Source of the DNA: Chloroflexota bacterium
GTDB taxonomy: Bacteria; Chloroflexota; Limnocylindria; Limnocylindrales; CSP1-4
DNA: 55,329 nucleotides
Assembly: GCA_029778235.1 (NCBI GenBank)
Contig: JAKOQS010000287.1
Coordinates: 1 to 55,329, forward strand
Direction of reading: 5' to 3'
The notes beneath the pieces are model-generated. The model was not told where the DNA came from, did no database searches, and was given only the letters and a program-made list of their open reading frames with translations. Both the position numbers and the translations under genes were made by a program. Shown piece by piece: positions 17,393 through 26,359 of the stretch. How positions within the stretch are numbered: the first letter of the stretch is position 1; each line of letters begins with the position of its first letter.

Positions 17393-17406
17393 GACCGGGC
17401 CCGGTC
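17393..17406. terminator. 14-bp palindrome between converging genes
   Basis: Bases 17393-17399 and 17400-17406 are perfect inverted complements; the palindrome overlaps the end of the DUF3052-like gene. It lies between two convergent stops and could be a short bidirectional terminator, though it has no U-tract. Confidence 0.3.
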
Positions 17407-17815
17407 AGCGGCCGGCGGCGACCTCGTCCACGAGCCGCCAGCGGAGCGCGGACCAGACAACGTCGATCGCCACCTGCCGGACCGGCCGGAGGCCGGCCGC
17501 GGTCAGCGGCTCCCAGCCGGCGTCGCGGCTCAGGTCCGTCCCTGCTTTCGCGCCGCCCTTCGGGTAGCTGACCAGGAGGATCCCGCCGCGCCGGTACGCC
17601 GCGATCGCCGCCGGCGCGCGTGCCGCGAGCACGGACGAGTCCCGACAGAACAGGTGGACGGCGTCGTACGCGACGCCGGGAACGGGCGCCTCGTCGATCG
17701 CACCGCCGCCCGGCAGCGGGTCGATCCGCTCGCGGTACCCGGCCGGCGCCGCGAGCAGGAGGAGACGCGCGCCGGGCCGGATCTGCAGCTTGGCGACGAG
17801 CGCGGCCTCCGTCAT
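17405..17815 (-). CDS. DUF3052-like small protein
   Basis: This 136-residue cytosolic protein has the layout of the DUF3052 family: an N-terminal strand with [19 protein letters not shown], then [41 protein letters not shown], and a C-terminal [21 protein letters not shown]. The fold resembles a Rossmann-like half domain without catalytic motifs, and its function is unknown. The ATG overlaps the purE stop (ATGA), so it is made together with PurE. That association may be only operonic. Confidence 0.7.
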   Translation of the reverse strand: MTEAALVAKLQIRPGARLLLLAAPAGYRERIDPLPGGGAIDEAPVPGVAYDAVHLFCRDSSVLAARAPAAIAAYRRGGILLVSYPKGGAKAGTDLSRDAGWEPLTAAGLRPVRQVAIDVVWSALRWRLVDEVAAGR

Positions 17816-18333
17816 CCCGGGCTCCCCTCCCCGCGCGCCAGCCCGTCGGCGTTCGACGCGTCGTCCAGCACGGCCGCGGTCCGCTCGGCCCGGTAGGCGT
17901 GGAGCCGCGCGCCGAGGTCCGGGTCGCCGAGCGCGAGGATCTCGGCCGCGAGGAGGGCGGCGTTCTCGGCGTTCCCGATGGCGACCGTGGCGACGGGGAT
18001 CCCGCGCGGCATCTGGACGATCGAGAGGAGCGAGTCGAGCCCGCCCAGGTGCTGGGTGGGGATCGGCACGCCGATGACCGGCAGGAGCGTCTTGCTCGCG
18101 AGCATCCCGGGGAGGTGGGCCGCGCCGCCGGCACCCGCCACGATGACGCGGATCCCACGGCCGGGCGCCGTCTCGGCGTATCGGAAGAGCCAGTCCGGCG
18201 TCCGGTGCGCGGACACGACCCGCAGCTCGTGCGGGATGCCGAGCTCCTCGAGCACGGCGGCGGCGCCCTCGAGGACCGGGAAGTCGGACCGGCTCCCGCC
18301 GACGATCCCGACGAGCGGGCCCGTGTCCGTCAT
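17812..18333 (-). CDS. purE: N5-carboxyaminoimidazole ribonucleotide mutase PurE
   Basis: PurE converts N5-CAIR to CAIR in de novo purine synthesis. The 173-residue protein has the phosphate-binding GGSRSDFP near residue 12, the signature SAHRTPDWL, and [61 protein letters not shown], all class I PurE. Its partner PurK is encoded 2.3 kb upstream on the same strand instead of next to it. The ATG at 18333 lies 39 nt after icd. The C-terminal 15 residues are polar and variable. Confidence 0.93.
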   Translation of the reverse strand: MTDTGPLVGIVGGSRSDFPVLEGAAAVLEELGIPHELRVVSAHRTPDWLFRYAETAPGRGIRVIVAGAGGAAHLPGMLASKTLLPVIGVPIPTQHLGGLDSLLSIVQMPRGIPVATVAIGNAENAALLAAEILALGDPDLGARLHAYRAERTAAVLDDASNADGLARGEGSPG

Positions 18334-18372
18334 CGGAGGCCCCAGCTGGTCCGGCCGGCCGCGCCGCCCACC

Positions 18373-19851
18373 CTACTGGCCCTGCGCCTTGGTGAAGCCC
18401 TCCTCGCCGTCGAAGACGTGGAGCTTCTCGACGTGCGTCCAGCCGGGATGGCGGGCGGCGACGCGGCCCAGCAGGTCGAGCAGCACCTGGTCCGCGACGC
18501 CGGCTCCCGTCGGCGAGACGAACCGGCACCGCCAGAGGCGGACGTCGTCGGAGCCGAGCCCGGTCGGCGGGTAGACCATGGTCCCCCGGCTCGAGATCAT
18601 CTGGAGCACCAGGTCGGCGCCGGCGAGGGCCTCCATCTCCGGCCCCAGGGCGGCCGCGGTGGTGTCCGCCTCGATGAACACGTCCGCGCCGATGGTCTTG
18701 CGATCGACCCTCGCGTAGACGTCCGGGGCGTACGACCAGCGGGGTCGCGGGGTGGCCTCGCCGGAGGGTCGCTCGGTGCCATGGCGCGGCGGGACCGTCG
18801 CGGGGCTGCGGCCCAGGTTGGCGATGACGGTGTCGGTGAAGCCGGTCGTGGAGGCCGCCTGCTCGATGTCGCCGCCAGTCTGCCGGACGAGATCCTGCGT
18901 GGCGGCCTTCCCCTCCTCGAGGGTGACGAGCACGGCGTCCTCGATCCGGTCGGCCGCGTCCGCCTCGCCGATGTGGCGGAGCATCATGAGCGAGCTGAGG
19001 ATCAGGGCGGTCGGGTTGATGACGTCCTTGCCGGCATGCTTCGGCGCGGAGCCGTGGACCGCCTCGAAGATGGAGACGCGGTCCCCGTAGTTGCCGGACG
19101 GCGCGAAGCCCAGCCCACCGACGAGTCCCGACGCGAGGTCGCTGATGATGTCGCCGTTGAGGTTCGTCGTGACCACCACGTCGAACTGCGCCGGGTTCTT
19201 GGCGAGCTGGTGCGCGACGTTGTCGATGATCAGGTGGTCGGCCTCGATATCCGGGTACTCGGTCGCGATCTCCTCGAAGGTCCGCTTGAACAGGCCCTCG
19301 GTCAGCTTCATGATGTTCGCCTTGGTCGCCGCGGTGACCTTCCGGCGACCCTCGCGCCGCGCCAGCTCGAACGCGTAGCGGATGACCTTCTCCGAGCCCT
19401 TCCGGCTGACGATCTTGAGCGTCTGGGCGACGTCCGGCGTCTGCATGTGCTCGATGCCGGCGTAGAGGTCCTCGAGGTTCTCACGGACGATGACGAGGTC
19501 CACCCCCTCGCCCGCGTAGCGCGTGGGGACGCCCGGCAGCTCGCGTGCCGGCCGGACGTTCGCGAAGGTCTCGAAGAGCTTGCGCAGGGTGACGTTGGCG
19601 CTCTTCTCGCCGAACCCGACCGGCGTCTCGAGCGGCCCCTTGAGGGCGACGCGGGTCCGCTCGATCGACTCGCGGGTCTCGCGCGGAACGCCCGAGGTGT
19701 CCCCGCGCCTGAAGACCTCGGCCCCGGCCTCGGCCCACTCCCAGTCCACCCGGACGCCGGCCGCGTCGATGATGCGCACCGCGGACCGGACGACCTCCGG
19801 GCCCACCCCGTCGCCGGGGATGACGGTGATGCGATGGGACGGGTCCGACAT
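18373..19851 (-). CDS. icd: Isocitrate dehydrogenase, Thermus-type with C-terminal extension
   Basis: The enzyme oxidatively decarboxylates isocitrate to 2-oxoglutarate in the TCA cycle. In its 492 residues, the core (about 1-340) has IPGDGVGPEV, the substrate-phosphate contacts SANVTLRKLFETFANVRPAREL, KANIMKLTEGLF, IDNVAHQLAKNP, NLNGDIISDLASGLVGGLGFAPSGN and AVHGSAPKHAGKDVINPTA. About 140 further residues form an extra domain, the layout and length of the Thermus/Rickettsia-type enzymes (about 480-500 residues). NAD or NADP preference is not settled here. The ATG at 19851 has AAGGAG 9 nt upstream. It lies between guaD and purE in one minus-strand group. Confidence 0.9.
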   Translation of the reverse strand: MSDPSHRITVIPGDGVGPEVVRSAVRIIDAAGVRVDWEWAEAGAEVFRRGDTSGVPRETRESIERTRVALKGPLETPVGFGEKSANVTLRKLFETFANVRPARELPGVPTRYAGEGVDLVIVRENLEDLYAGIEHMQTPDVAQTLKIVSRKGSEKVIRYAFELARREGRRKVTAATKANIMKLTEGLFKRTFEEIATEYPDIEADHLIIDNVAHQLAKNPAQFDVVVTTNLNGDIISDLASGLVGGLGFAPSGNYGDRVSIFEAVHGSAPKHAGKDVINPTALILSSLMMLRHIGEADAADRIEDAVLVTLEEGKAATQDLVRQTGGDIEQAASTTGFTDTVIANLGRSPATVPPRHGTERPSGEATPRPRWSYAPDVYARVDRKTIGADVFIEADTTAAALGPEMEALAGADLVLQMISSRGTMVYPPTGLGSDDVRLWRCRFVSPTGAGVADQVLLDLLGRVAARHPGWTHVEKLHVFDGEEGFTKAQGQ

Positions 19852-20045
19852 CGGGAGGTTCTCCTTGCGGGCGGGGCGGCGGCGTCCGGGGCCGGCGGCG
19901 CGCGGCGGCGGGATGTGGCGCGATTCTGCCGCATCGGGGAACAGGGCGGAGGACGGATCGGGCCGGCGACCGCCGGCCGGGGGCTCGGCCGCGTCCGGTG
20001 CGCGGACGGCCGGCGGACCTGGCCGCTCCGGCCCGGCCGCGTCCG

Positions 20046-20537
20046 TCAGTACGGGATGCGGTCCTGCTTCGTGACCCACTCCTCCATCGCGCGCTTCGCC
20101 TCGGTGCGGAGGAGCTGGCGCATGTGGAGCGTCCGCGCGTCGCGGGGGAGCGAGATCTCGTCGTAGATGCGGGAGTCGTCGAAGCCGATCGACGCCGCAT
20201 CGGACCTGCCGGCGCCGAAGACCACGCGATCGATGCGTGCCCAGTACGTGGCGGCGAGGCACATCGGGCACGGCTCGCAGCTGGCGTACAGCGTGCACCC
20301 GTCGAGCCTGAAGTCCCGCAGCGAGGCGCACGCCCGACGGATCGCGACGACCTCGGCGTGCGCGGTCGGATCCAGCTCCGAGGTCACCTGGTTCCACCCG
20401 CGCGCGACGACCTCGCCGTCGCGGGCGATCAGCGCGCCGAACGGCCCGCCGGAGCCCGAGCGCATGTGGTCGCGCGCGAGGTCGATGGCCTCCCGCAGCA
20501 GCCGCTCGTCGAGGTCGGAGCCGCCGATCGTGCGCAT
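20046..20537 (-). CDS. guaD: Guanine deaminase (CMP/dCMP deaminase family)
   Basis: This zinc enzyme deaminates guanine to xanthine for purine salvage or catabolism. The 163-residue protein has the zinc motif HAEVVAIRRAC and CEPCPMC, with the GuaD-type context LYASCEPCPMCLAATYWARIDRVVFGAG, then IGFDDSRIYDEI and a C-terminal Trp-containing helix. Those last features favour guanine deaminase over tRNA adenosine deaminase. I chose the ATG at 20537 because it gives the usual family length (about 155-165); an in-frame ATG at 20609 adds 24 residues that look non-conserved. It sits between the purK fusion and icd, 120 nt after the former. Confidence 0.85.
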   Translation of the reverse strand: MRTIGGSDLDERLLREAIDLARDHMRSGSGGPFGALIARDGEVVARGWNQVTSELDPTAHAEVVAIRRACASLRDFRLDGCTLYASCEPCPMCLAATYWARIDRVVFGAGRSDAASIGFDDSRIYDEISLPRDARTLHMRQLLRTEAKRAMEEWVTKQDRIPY

Positions 20538-20656
20538 GGCCTGCCGACCGTACGGACCGCGTAGCCCGCGGCGCAAGTGCCGGTCGGCGTGCAGGTCGGG
20601 ACCATCCATGGTGGTCGCGCCGCGCCCCCGGCCGCCGGGGCCCCCGGGGGCGGTGG

Positions 20657-22549
20657 TCAGGAGTCCCAGGTCAGGCGGGCGCGCGCCGTGCGCGCCCGGT
20701 CCAGCGCCTCCTCGGGCGATCCCGCGACGGCGGTCACGTGGCCCATCTTCCGCCGGGAGAAGACACGTCGCTTGTCGTACACGTGCACGGCGACGTCGGG
20801 GTCCGTGAGCGCCCGATCCAGGCCGAGGAGGCGTGCCGGCCGGTCCCGTCCGGTCCCGAGGAGGTTGACGGTCGCCGCGCAGCCGTTCATCTCGATCGAG
20901 CCCAGGGGCAGCCCGCAGATCGCCCGCACGTGCTGCGCGAACTGGCTCGTCCGGCAGCCCTCGATCGTCCAGTGGCCGCTGTTGTGGACGCGAGGCGCCA
21001 GCTCGTTGACGACCAGCGACCCGTCCCGCAGGAGGAACATCTCGACCGTCAGCGTCCCCACCACGCCGAGCGCCGCCGCCAGTCGCTCGCCCAGGTCGCG
21101 CGCCATCGCGACCGCCAGCGGCGCGACCGGCGCGGGCGCCACGGACTCGACGAGGATCCCGGCGTCGTGGGTGTTGTGCGCCACGGGGAACGCGAGGCAG
21201 CCCCCGTCGGGGCCGCGCGCAACGACCACGCTGAGCTCTGCCTCGAACGCGAGCTCCTCCTCCAGCAGGAGCGCCGGCCGCGCCGCCCGCGGCAGGCGCG
21301 GGTCGCGCGACGAGGGCGGGCCCGCCAGCCCCTCCCAGGCCGCGGCCACCTCCGACTCGCGGGCGATCCGGACCTGGCTGCGGCCGTCGTACCCGCCGAG
21401 CGGGGCCTTCAGGCGCGCGGGCAGGCCCACGTCCCGAAGAGCCACTCGCACCTCGGCCGCGCTCCGCACCTCGCGCCAGCGCGCGACCCGCGCCCCCTGC
21501 GCCTCCACCCAGCGCCGCTCGGCAAGACGGTCCTGCGAGACCCGCAGGACGAGCAGACCGGGCCGGACGGGGACGCCCGCGGCCTGAACGGCCTCCACCA
21601 GCGCAGCGTCCACGTGCTCCAGCTCGTACGTCACCACGGCGCAGCCGCGCGCGAGGTCCGCCGCGGCGGCCGCGTCGTCATACCGGCCGACCACGACGCG
21701 GTCGGCCACCGCCGCCGACGGGCATGCCGGGTCCGGGTCCAGGACGGCGATCCGGTAGCCCATCGCCCGCGCGGCTATCGCCAGCATCCGGCCGAGCTGG
21801 CCGCCGCCGAGGATGCCGATGGTCGCGGGCGGGAGGATCGGCTCCCGCGACTCCGGCGGGATCTCCGGCTCGGGCTCCGCGGCGGAGGCGCGGCCGAGGC
21901 GCGGGATGGCGGGCGGCCGGCGGGGAACGGACGCTCGTGCGCCGTCCGCGCGCGCGTCCGGGTTCGCGGCGTCCGTGCGACGGTCGAGCCGCGCGCCCGT
22001 CGCGCCTCCCCCTGGCCGGATGCGCTCCAGGACCGACTCGATCCAAGGGCCCTTCCCGGCCGAGTACGTCCACCAGTCGGCGCCCTCCGCTGCGGCGAGC
22101 CGGCGCTTCTCGGCCGCGTAGTCGCGGCGCAGGCGCGGGTCGGACCGCAGCGCATCCCGGAAGTCGATGAGCTCGGGCACCTCCGGGCCGGCTGCCGGCG
22201 TGACCTCGACGTGGACCTGGTACGGGCGGCCGCGCCACTCGACGGACCCGACGAGCAGGTGGGGCGAAGCCGGCCATGGAGCCGGGCCGTCGTGCCGATG
22301 GAGCCCCAGGCGGAGCAGGCGGTCGGCTGTCCGCGAGACCGCCTCGGGGGGCGAGACGACCAGAAGGTCGAGCACGCCCGTCCCGGGAAGCCCCGGGACG
22401 GCGGTGCTCCCGACATGCTCGACGCGGGCGTCGGGCAACGCCGAACGGATGAGACCGGCCACGGCCGACGCGACCTCAGGCGCCCGCGGGTCCGCGCCGT
22501 GGACGCCGAACGGACGCTGCGCGTACGGGCCGATGACGAGCGCGCTCAC
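20657..22549 (-). CDS. purK: GrpB-PurK fusion: nucleotidyltransferase-fold domain plus N5-carboxyaminoimidazole ribonucleotide synthase
   Basis: This 630-residue bifunctional-looking protein has a GrpB/UPF0157 domain at 1-175 (VEHVGSTAVPGL at 43-54, DLLVV, PHLLV, EWRG, DFRDALRSDPRLRRDYAAEKRRLA, YSAGKGPWIESVL). A Pro/Arg-rich linker spans about 176-240. PurK fills 241-630: GGGQLGRML at 248, GGYDGRSQ, LLLEEELAFEAELSVVVARG, and NELAPRVHNSGHWTIEGC for ATP-grasp metal and nucleotide binding. PurK makes N5-CAIR from AIR, bicarbonate and ATP; the GrpB activity is unknown. The GTG start at 22549 lies 6 nt after a TACACT box, so the mRNA is likely leaderless. One open frame covers both domains without a break. 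Confidence 0.85.
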   Translation of the reverse strand: MSALVIGPYAQRPFGVHGADPRAPEVASAVAGLIRSALPDARVEHVGSTAVPGLPGTGVLDLLVVSPPEAVSRTADRLLRLGLHRHDGPAPWPASPHLLVGSVEWRGRPYQVHVEVTPAAGPEVPELIDFRDALRSDPRLRRDYAAEKRRLAAAEGADWWTYSAGKGPWIESVLERIRPGGGATGARLDRRTDAANPDARADGARASVPRRPPAIPRLGRASAAEPEPEIPPESREPILPPATIGILGGGQLGRMLAIAARAMGYRIAVLDPDPACPSAAVADRVVVGRYDDAAAAADLARGCAVVTYELEHVDAALVEAVQAAGVPVRPGLLVLRVSQDRLAERRWVEAQGARVARWREVRSAAEVRVALRDVGLPARLKAPLGGYDGRSQVRIARESEVAAAWEGLAGPPSSRDPRLPRAARPALLLEEELAFEAELSVVVARGPDGGCLAFPVAHNTHDAGILVESVAPAPVAPLAVAMARDLGERLAAALGVVGTLTVEMFLLRDGSLVVNELAPRVHNSGHWTIEGCRTSQFAQHVRAICGLPLGSIEMNGCAATVNLLGTGRDRPARLLGLDRALTDPDVAVHVYDKRRVFSRRKMGHVTAVAGSPEEALDRARTARARLTWDS

Positions 22550-22555
22550 CGCGGC

Positions 22556-22561
22556 AGTGTA
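22556..22561 (-). promoter_or_regulatory. -10 box TACACT, leaderless promoter of grpB-purK
   Basis: TACACT on the minus strand ends 6 nt before the GTG at 22549, with no Shine-Dalgarno between them. This supports GTG as the true start of the GrpB domain and so supports the fusion. Confidence 0.55.
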
Positions 22562-22672
22562 GGGCGCGGCCGGGGCCGTCCGGGGGCCTCCGGCCCGCGC
22601 GACGTGCTCGACGCTCCGGCGCCGACGCGCTCGGTGCGGAGCACGGGGGCTTGCGCCGGCGCGGGCCACGCC

Positions 22673-22678
22673 TAGACT
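22673..22678 (+). promoter_or_regulatory. Candidate -10 box (TAGACT) for the NarL-type two-component pair
   Basis: TAGACT would start transcription near 22685 and give a leader of about 50 nt ending in GTGGGGG before the ATG at 22737. The same hexamer is used by murT and sufU. Confidence 0.45.
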
Positions 22679-22736
22679 GGCGCCCACGGCGTCCCACCCG
22701 GCGACGCCGGCGTGGCGGGAAGCGCAGGCGTGGGGG

Positions 22737-25019
22737 ATGACCGGCCGGACCCGACGAGTGGCGACCTGGGCGGTGCTGGCGGCATCGCTGGCGGCGCCGG
22801 TGGCGTTCGTGGCGCTCCGTCTCGCGACGCCGTCGGATGGCGGGCGGGTCGCGTTCTACGACGACGCATGGTCGTCGGCCGGGGTCCGGATCGAGCCGAT
22901 CGACGCCCCCGCGAGCGGCCTCCAGCCCGGCGACCTCGTCATCGCCGTCGCGGACCGGCCGATGGAGGGGTGGGCGACGCTCGTCGGCGACCCACGAGCG
23001 CCGAGACCCGACGGGGTCGCCGTGCCGTATGTCGTGGAGCGCGCGGGGGCGACCATGGCGTCCGCCGTGACGTGGTCGCAGCCCGCGATCGGCGGCGCCC
23101 TCGCCGAGGGCTGGAGCGTGCTGCTGTTCTCGGTCGCGATCGCCGCGGTGGCCGCCTTCGTCTACCTGCGTCGACCGGCGGTGCCGGCCGCGACCGCGCT
23201 CGCGCTCGCTGCCAGCGGCGCCGCGGGCAGCAGCGTCCCCTGGTTCCTCGGGACGACGACCAGCGACCTCGTCCTGGGCTGGCCGTTCGCGTTCTACGCG
23301 CTGCTGACGACCGGGCTGTACATGGTCATGTGGCCGGCGGCCGTACACCTCGCGCTCGTGTTCCCGGCGCCGCACCCGCTCGTCGTCCGGTGGCCGCGGA
23401 CGGTCCCGGCGGTGTACGCCGTCGCCGGCCTCGCCTACGTGGCGGCTCTCGCGGCTGCCCGCGCCACGAGCCCCTCCACCCTGGACTGGATCGGGACCTG
23501 GCCCCGGGTCCAGCTCGCGGTCGTCGTCCCCTGCCTCGCGCTGTGGCTGGTCCTCGCCGCCCGCGGCTACCTGCGGGCGGCCGATGCCGAGACGCGCGCG
23601 AAGACGCGCTGGGCGGCCCTGGGGGCGGCGCTCAGCGCGGTCCTGGGCCTGCTTCTGTTCCAGGTGCCCGAGCTGCTCGTCGGTCGCTCCGTGGTCCCGG
23701 CGAGCTGGATCGGCCTGATCGCGCTGCCGCTGCCCGTGGGGCTCGCGATCGGCATCCTGCGGGACCGGCTGTTCGACATCGAGGTGTTCGTCAGCCGCGC
23801 ACTCGTGTACGGCGGCCTGACGCTGGGGGTCCTGGCCACCTACGCCCTGGCGGTGAGCGTGGCCTCGGCCGCGGTCGGCCCGGAACACGGCTACGGCGCG
23901 TCGCTCCTCGCGACCGGCGTGGCCGCACTGGTGGCGCTGCCGCTCCGCGACGCGCTCCAGCGGATCGTGCGCCGGCTCATGTATGGCGACCGCGACGAGC
24001 CGTGGCGCGCGATGCGGAGACTCGGATCTCGCCTGGAGTGGGCGGCCCGGCCCGACCTCGCCTTCCCGGCCATCGCGGAGACCGTCGCCGACGCCCTTCG
24101 ACTGCCCTTCGCGGAGGTCCAGGTGTTCGACGAGGTCGGTCGGACGGTCGTGGTCGCGCGTCACGGGGGAGGTGCCGGTCCGGCCGAGGCGATCGACCTC
24201 GTGCACGGCGCCGAGCCCGTCGGCCGCTTCCTGCTGGGGGTCCGCCCGGGCGAGCATGGCTTCCGGGTGGACGAGCTCGACCTTCTGCACGACCTCGCGC
24301 GACAGGCAGGCGCCGCGGTCCACGCACAGCGGCTTCGCGACGAGCTGGCCGCGTCCCGGGAGCGGCTGGTCGTCACCCGCGAGGAGGAGCGACGACGGTT
24401 GCGCCGGGACCTGCACGACGGGCTCGGCCCCACGCTCGCGGCGATCGGGATGCGCGCGGAGACGGCGGCGGCGCTGCTCGACGCCGACCCCGAGGCGGCC
24501 AGGCGGCAGCTCGAGGCCCTCGCCGCGGAGAGCGGCGCCGCGCTGCGCGACATCCGGCGCCTGGTGGACGGGCTGCGGCCTCCGGCGCTCGACGAGCTCG
24601 GCCTCGCCGGGGCGATCGACAGTCAGGCGGCGCGGCTCGACCGGCGCGACGGGATGGGCGACGCGCGGACAGGAGCGAGGGCGAGGATCGCGGTCGAGTG
24701 CGAGCCCGCCGCGCTGCCGCCGCTGCCGGCCGCGGTGGAGGTCGCGGCGTACCGGATCGCGGTGGAAGCCATGACGAACGCCGTCCGGCATGCGTCGGCA
24801 CGCGAGTGCCGGGTCCGGCTGGCGGCGGGGTCGCAGCTCACGGTCGAGGTCACCGATGACGGCGTGGGGCTGCCGGACCAGCCGCCGCCCGGTGCCGGCC
24901 TCGAGTCGATGCGCGAGCGTGCCGCCGAGCTGGGCGGCGACGTCACGGTCGAGCGGCGTCCCGGCGGCGGGACGCGGGTCCTCGCGCGGCTCCCGATGGG
25001 CACGGGGAGCCTCGCATGA
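22737..25019 (+). CDS. Membrane sensor histidine kinase (HisKA_3, NarX/DesK class) with PDZ-like and GAF-like regions
   Basis: In this 760-residue kinase, a first helix (residues 8-28) precedes an external PDZ-like segment (PASGLQPGDLVIAVADRPM). About eight further membrane helices span residues 125-390. A GAF-like region (about 430-535) leads to the dimerisation domain EEERRRLRRDLHDGLGPTLAAIGM with phospho-acceptor His560. The ATPase domain has AVEAMTNAVRHASA, VTDDGVGLP and GLESMRERAAELGG. The architecture matches Gram-positive and Chloroflexota stress kinases of unknown signal. The stop overlaps the ATG of the response regulator (ATGA), so the pair is coupled. Confidence 0.9.
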   Translation: MTGRTRRVATWAVLAASLAAPVAFVALRLATPSDGGRVAFYDDAWSSAGVRIEPIDAPASGLQPGDLVIAVADRPMEGWATLVGDPRAPRPDGVAVPYVVERAGATMASAVTWSQPAIGGALAEGWSVLLFSVAIAAVAAFVYLRRPAVPAATALALAASGAAGSSVPWFLGTTTSDLVLGWPFAFYALLTTGLYMVMWPAAVHLALVFPAPHPLVVRWPRTVPAVYAVAGLAYVAALAAARATSPSTLDWIGTWPRVQLAVVVPCLALWLVLAARGYLRAADAETRAKTRWAALGAALSAVLGLLLFQVPELLVGRSVVPASWIGLIALPLPVGLAIGILRDRLFDIEVFVSRALVYGGLTLGVLATYALAVSVASAAVGPEHGYGASLLATGVAALVALPLRDALQRIVRRLMYGDRDEPWRAMRRLGSRLEWAARPDLAFPAIAETVADALRLPFAEVQVFDEVGRTVVVARHGGGAGPAEAIDLVHGAEPVGRFLLGVRPGEHGFRVDELDLLHDLARQAGAAVHAQRLRDELAASRERLVVTREEERRRLRRDLHDGLGPTLAAIGMRAETAAALLDADPEAARRQLEALAAESGAALRDIRRLVDGLRPPALDELGLAGAIDSQAARLDRRDGMGDARTGARARIAVECEPAALPPLPAAVEVAAYRIAVEAMTNAVRHASARECRVRLAAGSQLTVEVTDDGVGLPDQPPPGAGLESMRERAAELGGDVTVERRPGGGTRVLARLPMGTGSLA

Positions 25020-25690
25020 CGAGCGCGGATGCGACCCGGGTGCTCATCGCGGACGACCACGCGGCGTTCCGCGACGGCCTCCGCGCGCTGCTCGAGACCG
25101 CCGGCAGCGTGGCGGTCGTCGGCGAGGCCGCCTCGGGGGTCGAGACGGTGGCGGCCGTCAGGGCGCTGCAGCCGGACGTCGTGCTGATGGACGTCAACAT
25201 GCCGGGCCTCGACGGGGTCGAGGCGACGCGCAGGATCGTGGACGGCTCGCCGAACGTGGCGGTCCTCGTGCTCACGATGCACGATGACGACGAGACGGTG
25301 TTCGCGGCGATCAGGGCCGGTGCTCGCGGCTACGTCCTCAAGGGCGCCGGCCGCGCTGAGCTCATCCGGGCCGTGAACGCTGTGGCGTCGGGCGAGGCGA
25401 TCTTCGGGCCGGCGGTCGCGCGCCGGCTCATGGCGTACGTCGAACGCCCGACGCCGCGACCCGATCCTGCCGTCTTCCCCGAGCTCACGGACCGCGAGCG
25501 CGAGATCCTCGAGCTGGTTGCGCAGGGGCGCTCCAACCCCGACATCACGGCGGCGCTGGTCCTGTCGCCGAAGACCGTCCGCAATCACGTGTCGAACATC
25601 TTCTCCAAGCTCCAGGTCCGCGATCGGGCTGAGGCCATCGTCCGCGCACGCGAGGCGGGCATGGGCGGCGAGGGCCGACCGGCGCGCTGA
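25016..25690 (+). CDS. NarL/LuxR-family response regulator
   Basis: This 224-residue transcription regulator is paired with the kinase encoded upstream. The receiver domain has the acidic pair in IADDH, phospho-Asp59 in VLMDVNMPG, Thr in VLTMH and Lys in VLKGAG. A LuxR-type HTH spans about 155-215 (LTDREREILELVAQGRSNPDITAALVLSPKTVRNHVSNIFSKLQV). Its targets are unknown; the five small genes that follow on the same strand are candidates by position only. A short hairpin at 25697-25711 follows the stop, so the pair may form its own transcript. Confidence 0.93.
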   Translation: MTSADATRVLIADDHAAFRDGLRALLETAGSVAVVGEAASGVETVAAVRALQPDVVLMDVNMPGLDGVEATRRIVDGSPNVAVLVLTMHDDDETVFAAIRAGARGYVLKGAGRAELIRAVNAVASGEAIFGPAVARRLMAYVERPTPRPDPAVFPELTDREREILELVAQGRSNPDITAALVLSPKTVRNHVSNIFSKLQVRDRAEAIVRAREAGMGGEGRPAR

Positions 25691-25696
25691 TCGGAG

Positions 25697-25711
25697 CCGG
25701 CCGAGGGCCGG
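25697..25711 (+). terminator. Short hairpin after the response regulator gene
   Basis: Bases 25697-25702 and 25706-25711 pair perfectly around a 3-nt loop, 7 nt past the stop. It is GC-only and without a U-tract. Confidence 0.35.
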
Positions 25712-25876
25712 TGCCGCGGATCCGGCGCGGCAGGCGCGGCCGAGGCGTGGAGCCAAGGCGGCCTAGGTTCGGGAGGCGGCGGTCGGGACACGGTTCGGGA
25801 CGCCGCTCCCATGACCGCGGGACTCGCCGGGCGGGATGCTCCGGGTCGTCGACGCTCCGTCACTCGGGAGGGCTCC

Positions 25877-26359
25877 ATGGCCCGCTCGCTCGCCCGCCTC
25901 GCACTCCCCGTCGTCGCCGCGACGTTCGTGGCGTGTGCGGTGGTCCAGGTGTTCCTGGCCGGACTGGGTGTCTTCGACAGCCCGGCCGCGTTCATCACCC
26001 ACCGAGAGTTCGGCTACCTCCTCGGCTGGTTCACGCTCGCCATGCTCGTGCTCGCCCTGGTGGGCCGGGAGCCACGGCCGGTCGTGGGGCTCGCCGCTCT
26101 CGTGCTCGCCCAGTTCGCGCTCCAGTCGGTGCTCGTCGCCCTGCGATCGACGATGCCGGTCGTCGCGGCCCTGCACCCGGTCAACGGCTTCGCGATCGTC
26201 GTCGTCGGCATCCTCATCGCCAGGCTGTCGTGGGCCGTCCGCCGCGAGCCGGCCGATGCGGCCGCACGGGAGGCCGCGGCCGCATCGCCGGGCGCTGCAT
26301 CGCCGATCGCGGCAGCCCCTGGCGCGGCATCACCCGTCGCCACGTCCGAGACCCGGTGA
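25877..26359 (+). CDS. DUF6220-like four-helix membrane protein
   Basis: This 160-residue protein has four hydrophobic helices. It begins MARSLARLALPVVAATFVACAVVQVFLAGLGVF, then FITHREFGYLLGWFTLAMLVLALV, and the conserved HPVNGFAIVVVGILIA segment. The placement of VQVFLAGLGVF, H-x-x-x-G and HPVNG matches my recollection of DUF6220. A polar Ala/Pro-rich tail of about 35 residues is added. The ATG at 25877 is chosen because GGGAGGG lies just upstream; the frame opens earlier. The stop overlaps the next ATG (TGATG). Its function is unknown. Confidence 0.65.
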   Translation: MARSLARLALPVVAATFVACAVVQVFLAGLGVFDSPAAFITHREFGYLLGWFTLAMLVLALVGREPRPVVGLAALVLAQFALQSVLVALRSTMPVVAALHPVNGFAIVVVGILIARLSWAVRREPADAAAREAAAASPGAASPIAAAPGAASPVATSETR

